49,281 nt of DNA from Crocinitomicaceae bacterium (GTDB lineage Bacteria; Bacteroidota; Bacteroidia; Flavobacteriales_D; Crocinitomicaceae), in NCBI GenBank assembly GCA_003247185.1, contig QKAV01000227.1, forward strand, positions 1 through 49,281, read 5' to 3'. Shown piece by piece: positions 1-8,571 of this stretch (its first letter is position 1; every line of letters begins with the position of its first letter). The notes under the pieces were generated by a model. It worked only from the letters and a program-made list of their open reading frames with translations, was not told the origin of the DNA and did no database searches. The position numbers and the translations under genes are program-made.

Positions 1-671
1 GTATATACCTGTCCGAGTGCCAATGCCCCCAATTCAGCTTCCAATTGCCCTGAAACAGTAAGATTTACTGCTTTTCCAAAGAAATCTTCCTTGTAATTCA
101 CCCCTCCATCTTCATTCAACGGCGGATTTACCGGATCCAAAGTCGTAACACGGAACATTTCTCCTGCTCCTTCCGCATCTGATCCTGTAATGATTGGCGT
201 GTGCAGATAATAAAAACCTCTGTCATTAAAGTATTTATGGATAGCATAAGCCACAGCATGACGAATTCTGAAGACCGCTCCAAATGTGTTCGTTCTGAAA
301 CGCAAGTGTGCCTGCTCGCGCAAAAATTCCAAACTGTGACGTTTTGGTTGCATTACCGTCCGTTGTATATCGTCCGGATTAGCATCTCCGAGAATTTCAA
401 TTGACTCCACCTGAATTTCAACCGCCTGTCCTGCACCTTGTGACTCTACCAAAGTTCCTGTGATCGCGATCGCGGAACCTGTGGTAATCCGTTTAATCAG
501 CTCTTCGCTAAAGTTCTCAAAATCAACGACAGCTTGTATATTTTTGATTGTAGAGCCATCATTCAACTGAATGAATCGATTGCTTCTAAACGCTCTTACC
601 CATCCTTTCACAAGGACCTTTGCACCTATCTCACCTGAATTGAGAATTGACTCTATTTTCTCTCTGTTCAT
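1..671 (-). CDS. asnS: Asparaginyl-tRNA synthetase, N-terminal part (cut by window edge)
   Basis: This is a class II aminoacyl-tRNA synthetase that charges tRNA-Asn with asparagine in the cytoplasm. Only the first ~220 residues lie in the window. Translating the minus strand gives an N-terminal OB-fold anticodon-binding domain, with VKGWVRAFRSN and then QLNDGS, typical of AsnS. This leads into the catalytic domain start (FLREQAHLRFRT, then a segment with HTPIITGSDAEGAGEMF). An ATG at 677 is also in frame, but the sequence AAATTTTG just before it resembles a -7 box, and family members start near MNREKIESIL, so I chose 671. The identification rests on remembered family sequence and is strong. 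The C-terminus lies upstream of base 1. Confidence 0.9.
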   Translation of the reverse strand, partial: MNREKIESILNSGEIGAKVLVKGWVRAFRSNRFIQLNDGSTIKNIQAVVDFENFSEELIKRITTGSAIAITGTLVESQGAGQAVEIQVESIEILGDANPDDIQRTVMQPKRHSLEFLREQAHLRFRTNTFGAVFRIRHAVAYAIHKYFNDRGFYYLHTPIITGSDAEGAGEMFRVTTLDPVNPPLNEDGGVNYKEDFFGKAVNLTVSGQLEAELGALALGQVY

Positions 672-756
672 TTCCATCAAAATTTGGAAGGGCTAAATTA
701 CTAAAATCACCTGATGTATTGCACATTTCAACACATTGTAGAAAAGCTTTTTTCAC

Positions 757-785
757 AAAAAAGGGAGCCCGAAAGCTCCCTGATT
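757..785 (-). terminator. Rho-independent terminator of the flotillin gene
   Basis: GGGAGC (763-768), a six-base loop and GCTCCC (775-780) form a perfect 6-bp hairpin. Read on the minus strand it is followed by six Us (plus-strand A-run 757-762). It sits immediately after the flotillin stop codon. Confidence 0.85.
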
Positions 786-2357
786 TTATTCTACAACTTC
801 TGCATCATCTGCAGGGCCGTCTTTCTCTTTGTCTTTCGGAGGTTTTGATTCCTTATTTTCCTGTTCCTTTCCTAAATAGGAAGGGATATCAAGGCCTGCC
901 ATATTGAATAAATCATTCAAAGGTGGTACACTTTTCATAAGTCCGGAGACAAAGTTCGCAGTTGAACCACCGTTCTCACTACCATTCGAATCCCAAACGG
1001 TAACTTTATCGATCTTGATATTCTTAACGGCTTCGACCTGTGTCTTAACTAATTCCGGAAGTTTTTCAATTAACAGCAATTGGAATGCTTTTGTCGGATC
1101 TCCTCCGGCAGCTTTTACCACACGCTCATAACCATCAGCCTGTTTCGTAAGGATTTCATGTAAACCTTTTGCTTCCGCTTCCATTTTGGCAAAAATCGCA
1201 TCCGCCTCACCCTTCGCATTCTCTCTGATACGCTCCGCATCTGCCTGCGCTTCAATGATTGCTCTTTGCTTCGCAATTTCCGCCGGGATCACGATGTTTG
1301 CATTTTGAGTTGCCCGTTCTCTTTCCGAACGTGCCACTTCCGCCTGCTGTTCGGCAACATAAGAATCCTTTAATGCATTTGCCTGTTGTACTTTCTCGGC
1401 AGATACAGCTATTCTATTTGATTCTGCCTCTTTTTCACGACGGAGAGCTTCCGACTGCGCAATCGAAATTTTTGCTTCGTTTTCTCCGTTCACCGCAATT
1501 GCATTCGCCTCAGACGTTTTAATACGTGTATCTCTTTCTGCTTCTGCCCGACCGATCGCTTCGTCCTTATGTGCCATCGCGATATTTACCTCGCGATCTT
1601 TTTGTGTAATCGCAATTTTCACATCACGATCTTTTTGTGTTTCTGCTATCTGTACGTCTTTTTCACGATCTGCCAGGGCCTTACCTGTTTCCCCGATCTT
1701 CTCTTGTTCTGCAACCGAGATCTTTGCATCATTGATTGCTTTCGCTGCAGCTTCTTTTCCTAAAGCCTCAATATATCCGGATTCATCCTTAATATATCCG
1801 GATTCATCCTTAATATCCGTAACGTTTACGTTAATCAGTTTCAAACCGATTTTTTTCAATTCGGTATCGATATTCTTAGAGATATTATCCAGGAATTTAT
1901 CCCGATCCGTATTGATCTCTTCAATAGTCATTGTTGCAATAACCAGACGCAACTGACCAAAAAGAATATCTTTTGCCAATTCCTGAATCTGATCCGGAGA
2001 CAATCCCAACAATCTTTCTGCCGCGCTGTTCATTGTGTCCACATCCGTAGAAATGGCAATTGTAAAGCGACAAGGAACATCCACACGAATATTCTGTCTG
2101 GAAAGTGCATTGGTCAAATTCGCTTCGATCGAAATCGGTTTTAAATCCAGGTAAGCATAGTCCTGAATTACAGGCCAGATAAACGCACCACCTCCATGGA
2201 CACATTTTGCAGAACTTCCTCCTGTTCTACCGTAAATTACAAGGATTTTATCAGACGGACAACGCTTGAAACGCGAGATTAATGCAGCAATCGTTACAAA
2301 CAGAACAATTGCCACAACGGCAACTATTACTAATGGTGATGAAAAATCAGTTGGCAT
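786..2357 (-). CDS. Flotillin-like SPFH/band 7 membrane scaffold protein
   Basis: The 523-residue product fits a bacterial flotillin, which organises ordered membrane microdomains at the inner membrane. Residues 8-30 are a single N-terminal membrane segment. An SPFH/band 7 domain follows (about 35-200). Next comes a long charged Ala/Glu/Lys-rich coiled coil (about 200-400) with a visible 11-residue periodicity: the D-R-D/E-V-x-I-A units at about 232-275. The tail is acidic and Lys/Glu-rich. The gene lies 30 bp after an NfeD-type gene, the classic flotillin partner arrangement (compare yuaF-floT in Bacillus), so the two are probably co-transcribed. Residues 183-189 and 190-196 are identical (KDESGYI twice), encoded by a perfect 21-bp tandem repeat; other flotillins I recall have one copy. 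The family call is firm; the cargo is unknown. Confidence 0.92.
   Translation of the reverse strand: MPTDFSSPLVIVAVVAIVLFVTIAALISRFKRCPSDKILVIYGRTGGSSAKCVHGGGAFIWPVIQDYAYLDLKPISIEANLTNALSRQNIRVDVPCRFTIAISTDVDTMNSAAERLLGLSPDQIQELAKDILFGQLRLVIATMTIEEINTDRDKFLDNISKNIDTELKKIGLKLINVNVTDIKDESGYIKDESGYIEALGKEAAAKAINDAKISVAEQEKIGETGKALADREKDVQIAETQKDRDVKIAITQKDREVNIAMAHKDEAIGRAEAERDTRIKTSEANAIAVNGENEAKISIAQSEALRREKEAESNRIAVSAEKVQQANALKDSYVAEQQAEVARSERERATQNANIVIPAEIAKQRAIIEAQADAERIRENAKGEADAIFAKMEAEAKGLHEILTKQADGYERVVKAAGGDPTKAFQLLLIEKLPELVKTQVEAVKNIKIDKVTVWDSNGSENGGSTANFVSGLMKSVPPLNDLFNMAGLDIPSYLGKEQENKESKPPKDKEKDGPADDAEVVE
1770..1811 (-). repeat. Perfect 21-bp tandem duplication inside the flotillin gene
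   Basis: Two identical 21-bp units lie at 1770-1790 and 1791-1811. They are in frame and duplicate KDESGYI at the junction between the SPFH domain and the coiled coil. Confidence 0.97.
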
Positions 2358-2387
2358 AAATTGAAGATTAATTGATTATAAGTTAGA

Positions 2388-2954
2388 TTAAAGTTTTTCC
2401 ACAACAACAAGATCCTGGCTAAGTATTGCGATCACACGAATCATTGCACCTGAAGGAATTTCTTCTCCTTCCGTTACCGCCTTAATTTCACGAACCGAAC
2501 CCTGAACGGAAACCTGAATGATTCCACTACCGGATTTCTCCGCTGGTATTTTAAGGTAAACATCTCCTGTGCGATCCAGAGCCATTTGAACTGTAAATGT
2601 ATTGTCTTCTTCCAGCTTTTTAAGTTGACGCATAATCAAGAAGAAAACAATTAAAAATGCAGCGCCAATTGCAAATGCAACCAACCCGAGTACAAGTTTA
2701 TTTTCAATCAGCTTGTAGAATGAAATTCCTCCCCAGCTTAATCCCAGAAGGAAATTCACCAGATTCCTGAAACTGAACAGCTGGAATGCTTCATCTCCGC
2801 CATCCATATCGCCATCAAAATCGGCCTCCAGGCCATCTCCGGAATCCAGTCCAACGAAGGTCATGATTGCTTGAATGATGAAGATGAGGGAAACCGGAAT
2901 TGCAATATACCAGTAGGTTTGCAAAGCAGGGTCCATTTTACTGAAGAAGTCCAT
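2388..2954 (-). CDS. NfeD-like OB-fold membrane protein, flotillin partner
   Basis: The 188-residue protein has membrane segments near residues 15-35, about 65-80 and 85-110. A soluble C-terminal domain follows (about 118-188) with the beta-rich pattern of the NfeD OB fold (GDVYLKI, GIIQVSV, IPSGAMIRV, DLVVVEKL). An acidic loop with alternating Asp and Gly (about 37-52) lies between the first two membrane segments. Directly preceding the flotillin gene is the standard place for this family, where NfeD proteins are thought to assist flotillin assembly. I see no clear TAnnTTTG box upstream of 2954, so the operon promoter is not resolved. The exact function is inferred from family and context. 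Confidence 0.85.
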   Translation of the reverse strand: MDFFSKMDPALQTYWYIAIPVSLIFIIQAIMTFVGLDSGDGLEADFDGDMDGGDEAFQLFSFRNLVNFLLGLSWGGISFYKLIENKLVLGLVAFAIGAAFLIVFFLIMRQLKKLEEDNTFTVQMALDRTGDVYLKIPAEKSGSGIIQVSVQGSVREIKAVTEGEEIPSGAMIRVIAILSQDLVVVEKL

Positions 2955-3014
2955 TGGCTTAAATTAGGTTACACATGTGAAACTACGCTTCACCCAACTA
3001 AAATAATAAAAAAC

Positions 3015-3040
3015 ATGGTTTTGGGGTGTTAGAAAACCAT
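3015..3040 (-). terminator. Likely terminator of the yqhD-GNAT-pth unit
   Basis: ATGGTTTT (3015-3022) pairs perfectly with AAAACCAT (3033-3040) around a 10-base loop. On the minus strand it is followed by a U-rich tract. It lies just after the pth stop codon at 3048. Confidence 0.6.
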
Positions 3041-3047
3041 TAACTCG

Positions 3048-3611
3048 TTACTTATTATTCCAGGCGCTCATTGTCATATTGAGACCAATAGTCGTAAACC
3101 CTTTAATGAATTCCTTTGAAACTCCGATTCGTTCCTTGAGCGTGACTTGTTCTTCGGAATTCCATTCCCCAAGCACATAATCTGCCTGTTGCCCCGGATG
3201 AAAATCATTTCCCACACCAAAGCGAAGTCTGGCATAATTACTTGTATTCAAAACACTTTGAATGTCCTTCAATCCGTTGTGTCCGCCATCCGATCCTTTT
3301 CCCTTCATTCTTAATTTGCCAAAGGGCAAGGCAATATCATCCGTTATTACCAGTAAATTATCAACCGGAATTTTTTCAGATTGCATCCAATAATTTACCG
3401 CCTTTCCTGACAAATTCATGTAGGTGGAAGGTTTGATCAATACAATCAATCTCCCTTTATACTTGACACGGGCCACATCTGCGAGCTTCTCCGTCTGGAA
3501 CTTCCCTTCCAATTCCTCAGCAAGTGCTTCCACCACTTTAAACCCAATGTTATGGCGCGTGTTTTCGTATTTTACTCCTGGATTCCCCAGTCCAACTACA
3601 AGATATTTCAT
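3048..3611 (-). CDS. pth: Peptidyl-tRNA hydrolase
   Basis: The enzyme cleaves the ester bond of peptidyl-tRNAs dropped by ribosomes and so recycles tRNA. At 187 residues it has the usual family length. It shows the start motif GLGNPG (7-12), the catalytic histidine in NTRHNIGF (His20), the substrate-contact segment PSTYMNLSG, the catalytic Asp region ITDDIALPFG and the GSDGGHNGLK loop. It begins 6 bp after the stop of the GNAT-like gene and probably shares its transcript with the upstream yqhD-like gene. A hairpin after its stop closes the unit. Identification is secure. Confidence 0.97.
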   Translation of the reverse strand: MKYLVVGLGNPGVKYENTRHNIGFKVVEALAEELEGKFQTEKLADVARVKYKGRLIVLIKPSTYMNLSGKAVNYWMQSEKIPVDNLLVITDDIALPFGKLRMKGKGSDGGHNGLKDIQSVLNTSNYARLRFGVGNDFHPGQQADYVLGEWNSEEQVTLKERIGVSKEFIKGFTTIGLNMTMSAWNNK

Positions 3612-3617
3612 AACGTC

Positions 3618-4643
3618 TCAGACAAAATCAATTCCACAAATATAGGCAGGTGTTTTATCATTTGATACACCATCGCTATTCGAACGAACCATAAGATCGA
3701 CTTTATTCACTCCAAGAATTCGGTTTAAGATTCCCCAGTTTAGTTTTGAACGTGTTCTCTTATACAAACGATCATTCTCATCAACCCACCAGATAATCAG
3801 GTGACGGCCATATTGAACAAGCAGTGCTTCAAACAGTTCATTCAGATATTCCGGAGAGTCGTTCTTTACATAAATTGCCTCCGGAACAATAAACGCATGA
3901 TTTGAAGGATTTATCAGCTTACGCAAGCCCGGTATTTTCGGTAACCAGTTGACCAATTTCCTGCCAAATCGCCCCGGAAGTTGTTCTATTTTCCATTCGG
4001 CAAGCGTGATTTTGGCTAACGCAAGAAGTTCTTCTCCCTTATACAATCCGTGAAGCGGACCTTTTTCGGTAAGGTCTGTGTGATAAAACTTATAACAACT
4101 GTATTCCCTTTCGATAATTTCTCCTGCCACTTTCCATGGAATCTCCTTTAATTCATACTTCGATGATGGATGCAGGCGGGAAAACGTTTGTGTTGCAATA
4201 CTCCTGTCTCTCTTAAATCCGAACTGCAAAGCCATATTTAAGCTTTTGTCGTTCCTGGGATCGATATAGGCATAAAACCGATCCACCTGTTCGCCCGATT
4301 TTCCTTCAAGAACATCCTGAAAAAATTGCTCAATATCTGATTTGATCAGGTTCTTCTTGCGGTTATTCTTTACAGCCTTACCACTGGATTGGAAAATACC
4401 ATCAAAGGCGAAATAGCGAATGTACCACTCACGGTTTCTCCTGCAAAACGTTATGTTTCCCAACACCCGTTCATTTCTTCGCAGCGAAAAATAAAGCGGA
4501 TTATCAATCTCCTTTGTGCGCTCAGCAGTGTTTAAATGCCGATATATCGTACCATTCGTTCCAAGGGCAACACTCTTCAACAAAGCCAATGTCTCCTCAT
4601 CAACTGTTTCATTGAGCGTGAAATATGGCGGAACTTGTATCAA
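3618..4643 (-). CDS. GNAT-like acyltransferase of unknown substrate
   Basis: This 341-residue soluble protein has no signal peptide. Its N-terminal half resembles a GNAT fold: YFSLRRNERVLGNITFCRR reads like the central strands, and the DPRNDKSLNMALQFGF segment (about 150-165) looks like the end of an acetyl-CoA-binding domain. The C-terminal half contains a second similar stretch (a LYKGEELLALAKIT strand and a basic region near 225-250), so it could be a tandem or FemX-like GNAT; I cannot decide. Its start overlaps the yqhD-like stop codon by 4 bp (4640-4643), which indicates translational coupling, and pth follows 6 bp downstream. The substrate is unknown. Confidence 0.6.
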   Translation of the reverse strand: MIQVPPYFTLNETVDEETLALLKSVALGTNGTIYRHLNTAERTKEIDNPLYFSLRRNERVLGNITFCRRNREWYIRYFAFDGIFQSSGKAVKNNRKKNLIKSDIEQFFQDVLEGKSGEQVDRFYAYIDPRNDKSLNMALQFGFKRDRSIATQTFSRLHPSSKYELKEIPWKVAGEIIEREYSCYKFYHTDLTEKGPLHGLYKGEELLALAKITLAEWKIEQLPGRFGRKLVNWLPKIPGLRKLINPSNHAFIVPEAIYVKNDSPEYLNELFEALLVQYGRHLIIWWVDENDRLYKRTRSKLNWGILNRILGVNKVDLMVRSNSDGVSNDKTPAYICGIDFV

Positions 4644-5803
4644 ATACAGTTGTTCAGAATAGTTTCAACCTGCGGCCATTGAATCGTTCCATTCTCTCCC
4701 AGCTCTGTCCATCCCCGTTCCGTAAATTTGGTTTTCACGTGTTGAATCAATCGAGTCGTATCCGCCTCATATTCTCTCAGGTGTGTTTCCACTCCAAGAG
4801 ATTGGAAAAATTCCTCTGTAAGTCTGATTGCATTTTGAGCAATCTCCGTATCTGTTCCGGTTAATCCGAAAATACGCTTACCATATTGCACCAATTTGTC
4901 CTTTTTATGCTCGAACTGCACTTCATATAAACGAGGAGCTATAATAGCCAATGTTCTGGCATGATCAATATTATAAAGAACAGTTAGTTCATGTCCGATC
5001 ATGTGAGTAGCCCAATCCGTAACTGCACCACAACGAAGATTTCCATTCAGGGCGTGAGAAGCACACAACATGAAATTGTAAGCAAGTTTATAATCAGATG
5101 GATTATCCAGGATTCCCTTTACATCAATCAGCGTTGCCAATACGGCCTCAGCCTCTCTTTCCTGTAACCAGTTGTCGTACATAGTGGTGAGGTATTGCTC
5201 CAGGGTATGTACGCATGCATCAATAATACCGTTTGCCAGTTGACGTTTCGGAAGAGTCGCTACAACTGTCGGATCACAAAATGAGAATTTCGGAAAAAAG
5301 AGCGGACCTCCCATGGTTCGTTTCTCATTCATTTCAGAGCGACTGATCACTGCCCCTGAATTCACTTCGCTTCCTGTAGCAGGTATCGTTAATATCGTTC
5401 CAAACGGAATCGCCTTTTCGAAAACGGCACCGTCCTTTTTACTCAACACATCCCATGGCTCACCCGGATATGGAATAGCACCCGAAATAAACTTTACACC
5501 GTCAATTACAGATCCTCCTCCCACAGCAAGTATAAAATCCACATCTGAATTTCTTGCCAGTTCAACTGCCTTCATTAAAGTCGAATACTGCGGATTCGGT
5601 TCTATTCCTCCAAAATCTATCGTAGAGAATGAAGAAAGCACATTTTTTATTTTGCTCAGCAGACCTATTCGTTCCACACTTCCGCCACCATAAGCGATCA
5701 GAATGCGTTTTACTTTCAGTTCATTCAGTAGCTCCGGTAATCGATGCAACTGATCAGCACCAAACACTACTCTTGTCGGATTCCAGGATTCAAAATTTAC
5801 CAT
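4640..5803 (-). CDS. yqhD: YqhD-type iron/zinc-containing NADPH-dependent alcohol dehydrogenase (aldehyde reductase)
   Basis: This group III alcohol dehydrogenase reduces reactive aldehydes with NADPH. Its 387 residues equal the length of E. coli YqhD, and similarity is visible throughout: YGGGSV (38-43), FGGIEPNP (64-71), the nucleotide loop GGGSVIDG (95-102) and PATGSE (141-146). Metal ligands are conserved as Asp195 and His199 (IDACVHTLEQY) and as His267/271 and His281 (DWATHMIGHEL, NIDHARTLAI). A TATTTTTG box at 5808-5815 lies only four bases before the ATG, so the mRNA is probably leaderless, and the box is formed by the U-tract of the exbD terminator. It is the first gene of a unit with the GNAT-like gene and pth. 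Confidence 0.9.
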   Translation of the reverse strand: MVNFESWNPTRVVFGADQLHRLPELLNELKVKRILIAYGGGSVERIGLLSKIKNVLSSFSTIDFGGIEPNPQYSTLMKAVELARNSDVDFILAVGGGSVIDGVKFISGAIPYPGEPWDVLSKKDGAVFEKAIPFGTILTIPATGSEVNSGAVISRSEMNEKRTMGGPLFFPKFSFCDPTVVATLPKRQLANGIIDACVHTLEQYLTTMYDNWLQEREAEAVLATLIDVKGILDNPSDYKLAYNFMLCASHALNGNLRCGAVTDWATHMIGHELTVLYNIDHARTLAIIAPRLYEVQFEHKKDKLVQYGKRIFGLTGTDTEIAQNAIRLTEEFFQSLGVETHLREYEADTTRLIQHVKTKFTERGWTELGENGTIQWPQVETILNNCI

Positions 5804-5807
5804 GGTA

Positions 5808-5815
5808 CAAAAATA
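5808..5815 (-). promoter_or_regulatory. Bacteroidota -7 element (TATTTTTG) of the yqhD-like gene
   Basis: The box matches TAnnTTTG exactly and is separated from the ATG at 5803 by TACC only. It overlaps the U-tract of the upstream terminator. I see no obvious -33 TTTG. Confidence 0.65.
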
Positions 5816-5848
5816 AAAAACCCCCGACTGAAAGCCGAGGGTTTTTTT
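5813..5848 (-). terminator. Terminator of the exbB-exbD operon
   Basis: A-run plus CCC (5815-5823) pairs with GGGTTTTTT (5839-5847); after one mismatch, two more GC pairs continue the stem. The U-run on the minus strand continues into the promoter of the next gene. It lies just beyond the stop at 5862. Confidence 0.7.
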
Positions 5849-5861
5849 AACTTAAATACGA

Positions 5862-6374
5862 TTAAATATTGCTCTTATCTCTTACTGCGTATGCAATAGT
5901 AAGTGCATCTATTTCCTGTAACTCCTTACGGATATCAAAAATGATTCCTGAAGGAGCTTCTCTATCCGCTTTCACACACGTGATAACGGACTCGATTGGT
6001 TTTGTCATTGAAGGAGGTTTAGAGTTAAACTTATCCTTCTTCCATTGACGGATATAGTTCGTACTATAAAGATCTCCCGGATCCGGCTGAGCTACGTTAT
6101 CAAGGAACAAAGCAAATCCATAATTGAATTCTGCTGCTCTTGCGGCATTTCTCGGTTTCCCTAAATACATAAAATCGATTTCCGAACGCTGTTTATACGG
6201 CGTCATATCCGTTGCTCTCACTCCTTCCGGTGGAGTAACACTTACAGTTGGGTCAGCATCCTTCGTAGTTGTTGCAACCATGAAGAAGAACAATAGCATG
6301 AATACGATATCCGGTAGGGATGATGTATTGATCCCAGGCGCATTCTTTTTACCTTCTTTTTTAAACTTTGACAT
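5862..6374 (-). CDS. exbD: ExbD/TolR-family biopolymer transport protein (second copy)
   Basis: The 170-residue protein has a short basic N-terminus, then one membrane helix starting with SSLPDIVFMLLFFFMVATTT (about 18-37). It contains the Asp that carries protons in ExbD/TolR (Asp22 region), followed by a periplasmic domain. With ExbB it would form a proton-driven motor that energises outer-membrane TonB-type transport or envelope integrity. It is the last of four co-directional genes (10 bp after the first exbD) and is followed by a terminator. Paired, divergent ExbD copies behind one ExbB are usual in Bacteroidota. Confidence 0.9.
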   Translation of the reverse strand: MSKFKKEGKKNAPGINTSSLPDIVFMLLFFFMVATTTKDADPTVSVTPPEGVRATDMTPYKQRSEIDFMYLGKPRNAARAAEFNYGFALFLDNVAQPDPGDLYSTNYIRQWKKDKFNSKPPSMTKPIESVITCVKADREAPSGIIFDIRKELQEIDALTIAYAVRDKSNI

Positions 6375-6383
6375 AATACCCTC

Positions 6384-7163
6384 CTATTTTTTAGGTGTTA
6401 CTTCAATAAATCGATCCGGATACAAAATCTTCAAAAGATCCAATTTTTCCTTATCCTCTCGGGCCTGAGCCTGCTTCGATTTATCCCCTTCGTTTGCGTC
6501 ATAACGCTTTTTAATGACACCATAAGATTCACCAAATATTTCGTTTGATGCCTTATCGCGCAGCGTAAATATTGCTTCTTCCAATTCAGATTGAATCTTC
6601 GCAAACAACTCGTAAGCTGTTTCCTTTTGCACCTCAATACGTACGTGAGCCTGGAAATGAAGTTCCGGTAGTTCTGATTTACCAAGAAGTTTCAAAGCTT
6701 TCTTCTTGTTTTCCCACTCGGTAACTTGTTTCCATTTGAAATCGATCATATCCGCACTGGCATTTGGTGTAGCTTCAAATTCTTCCGCTACTGCCGTAAA
6801 TTCGCTGATCTTTTCATCAATTTCACGCATGGTAATTCTGGAGTACATCGGGAAGTTGTTTGTTACGTCGTTCGTTACCTCATTTTTGGTATACCACTCA
6901 ATAACCTTTTCCGATATATCGTCCGGATTATTCATAATCTCACCACGTACCATCAGCTGATTCTTACTGTTTGCAAGAATGGCGCAGATATTACGCTTTT
7001 CAACATCTACAGGTTCAGTTTTAATTAAAACCTTTTTAGGAATACTTCTCACATAAGCCGTATCCTTATCCATTGTAGTTGTTACAAGAAAGAAGATCAA
7101 TAGTAGGAAGGCAATATCTGCCATCGAACCGGCATTGATCTCAGGTATCTCTTTTTTTGCCAT
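6384..7163 (-). CDS. exbD: ExbD/TolR-family biopolymer transport protein with extended periplasmic domain
   Basis: This is a longer ExbD (259 residues). Its N-terminus EIPEINAGSMADIAFLLLIFF shows the conserved Asp at the start of the single membrane helix (about 14-32). The periplasmic part has a helical charged insert (about 100-150, rich in Glu, Lys and Trp) between two ExbD-like halves, then a C-terminal helix rich in Lys/Gln and ending TPKK. It lies 4 bp after the membrane-protein gene and 9 bp before the shorter exbD, so the operon is tight. Assignment to the family is sure; whether it heterodimerises with the other ExbD is inference. Confidence 0.9.
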   Translation of the reverse strand: MAKKEIPEINAGSMADIAFLLLIFFLVTTTMDKDTAYVRSIPKKVLIKTEPVDVEKRNICAILANSKNQLMVRGEIMNNPDDISEKVIEWYTKNEVTNDVTNNFPMYSRITMREIDEKISEFTAVAEEFEATPNASADMIDFKWKQVTEWENKKKALKLLGKSELPELHFQAHVRIEVQKETAYELFAKIQSELEEAIFTLRDKASNEIFGESYGVIKKRYDANEGDKSKQAQAREDKEKLDLLKILYPDRFIEVTPKK

Positions 7164-7167
7164 AGCA

Positions 7168-7641
7168 TTATTTTCTTAGTCGGCCGAAAAACGGTCCGAG
7201 GATCCATACCAAAATTCCAACTGCAGTACCGAATAACACCGTGTATAGTCCAGCTGTCGTCGCTTTAATCGTTGACGCTGAAACCTGCACTGACTCCGCC
7301 AACTGCAAACTTTCATTTGTATCGGATGTTCCTGCCATGTAGAAAATCAAATAAATCACCAATGCAGCAATCAAACCAATAATTGATTTAATTGTTTTCT
7401 TGGTATTTGTAATCAATCCTACAACGAAGAAAAGGAGAATAAGTCCTACACCAAGGAAGAAAATAAATCCAGTGTAAGATGTAGCAAATGCCATTTTTGC
7501 TCCTTCTCTAAATTCCTCACGTTCTGCTTCAAGAGCGTCCATATTAGGACCTAGGAGAACCATAAAGAACGCCAGAACTCCAACCGCAACCAATACTACT
7601 TTGAGTATGGTCATGAATAAGGTGAGTTTCTTGCTTTCCAT
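7168..7641 (-). CDS. Small multi-pass membrane protein of the ExbB/ExbD operon
   Basis: The 157-residue protein has about four hydrophobic helices: 8-28, 53-77, 84-103 and 128-150. The loop between the first two is charged and Glu/Arg-rich (EREEFREGAKM). No catalytic motif is visible. Unnamed proteins of this kind sit between exbB and exbD in many Bacteroidota operons, so it is probably an accessory subunit of the proton channel; that is inferred only from position. It lies 33 bp after exbB and 4 bp before exbD. Confidence 0.75.
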   Translation of the reverse strand: MESKKLTLFMTILKVVLVAVGVLAFFMVLLGPNMDALEAEREEFREGAKMAFATSYTGFIFFLGVGLILLFFVVGLITNTKKTIKSIIGLIAALVIYLIFYMAGTSDTNESLQLAESVQVSASTIKATTAGLYTVLFGTAVGILVWILGPFFGRLRK

Positions 7642-7674
7642 AATAACTTCGTTTTAAATTCAATAAGACTGTAA

Positions 7675-8526
7675 TTAAGCCTTAGTTGTTTTATATTTCA
7701 ACATCATATCTACCAAAGAAATAGAAGCATCTTCCATCTCATTTACAAGGCTATCCACCTTAGATACGATGTAATTGTAAAAGATTTGAAGTACGATCGC
7801 AGCGATCAAACCAAATACCGTAGTCAAAAGGGATACTTTAATACCTCCAGCTACTGTTGTTGGTGATACCTGACCATCAGATACGATCTTGTCGAACGCG
7901 AAGATCATCCCGATTACCGTACCCAAGAACCCAAGCATTGGTGCAAGAGCGATGAACAGAGACAACCAAGAAAGACCTTTTTCTAGTAATCCCATTTGTA
8001 CTCCTCCGTAAGAAACTACTGATTTCTCTACCATCTCAATACCTTCTTCTGCACGGTCAAGACCTTGGTAGAAGATAGAAGCGATAGGACCTCTTGTGTT
8101 ACGGCAAATATCTTTTGCAGCATCAACACCTCCGTTTTTCAATGCAGTTTCAATTTGATCTAAGAATTTCTTAGAGTTTATAGTTGACAAGTTCAAGTAA
8201 ACAACACGTTCGATAGACATTGCCAAACCAATGATCAAACAGATCAATGGAAGTGCCATCCAGAATGGATCACCCTCGATAAATTTTTGTTTAAGTGTTT
8301 GAACGAAAGTAAGATCTTCCGGTTCTCCGTCAGCTGCAATTTTATCAGTTCCTTCTGTTGCTGCTTCTGCTGCTACGTTGTCAGCAGCGTTCTCATCTGA
8401 TGCTGCATCTACTTGTTCTACATTTGCTCCTTCTGCTTCAGGAGTTGTTTCCTGCGCCATTAAGTTTGGAGCGAAACCAAAAGCAACCATTGCTACAATT
8501 GCGAAAGTGCTAATTACTTTTTTCAT
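7675..8526 (-). CDS. exbB: MotA/TolQ/ExbB proton channel protein with N-terminal leader and acidic linker
   Basis: This is the channel-forming partner of ExbD. Residues 1-24 look like a cleavable signal peptide (ending NLMAQ). An Ala/Glu/Asp-rich low-complexity linker follows (25-75). The ExbB core then has helices near 90-107, 185-210 and 225-250; the last two carry the family signature (LAPMLGFLGTVIGMI and GGIKVSLLTTVFGLI, with the conserved Thr/Pro/Gly). Total length is 283 residues; E. coli ExbB is about 244, so the extra length is the leader plus linker. A TATTTTTG box at 8572-8579 marks its promoter, with a leader of about 45 bases. It is the first gene of the four-gene operon. Confidence 0.93.
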   Translation of the reverse strand: MKKVISTFAIVAMVAFGFAPNLMAQETTPEAEGANVEQVDAASDENAADNVAAEAATEGTDKIAADGEPEDLTFVQTLKQKFIEGDPFWMALPLICLIIGLAMSIERVVYLNLSTINSKKFLDQIETALKNGGVDAAKDICRNTRGPIASIFYQGLDRAEEGIEMVEKSVVSYGGVQMGLLEKGLSWLSLFIALAPMLGFLGTVIGMIFAFDKIVSDGQVSPTTVAGGIKVSLLTTVFGLIAAIVLQIFYNYIVSKVDSLVNEMEDASISLVDMMLKYKTTKA

Positions 8527-8571
8527 GTTCTGAAAGATTAGTTTAAATCGTATTTTAAGTTTAAATCAAGC

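Noticed and set aside
1921..2205. Minus-strand frame of 94 codons inside the flotillin gene
   Set aside because: It lies in another frame of a clear SPFH gene and has no family features.
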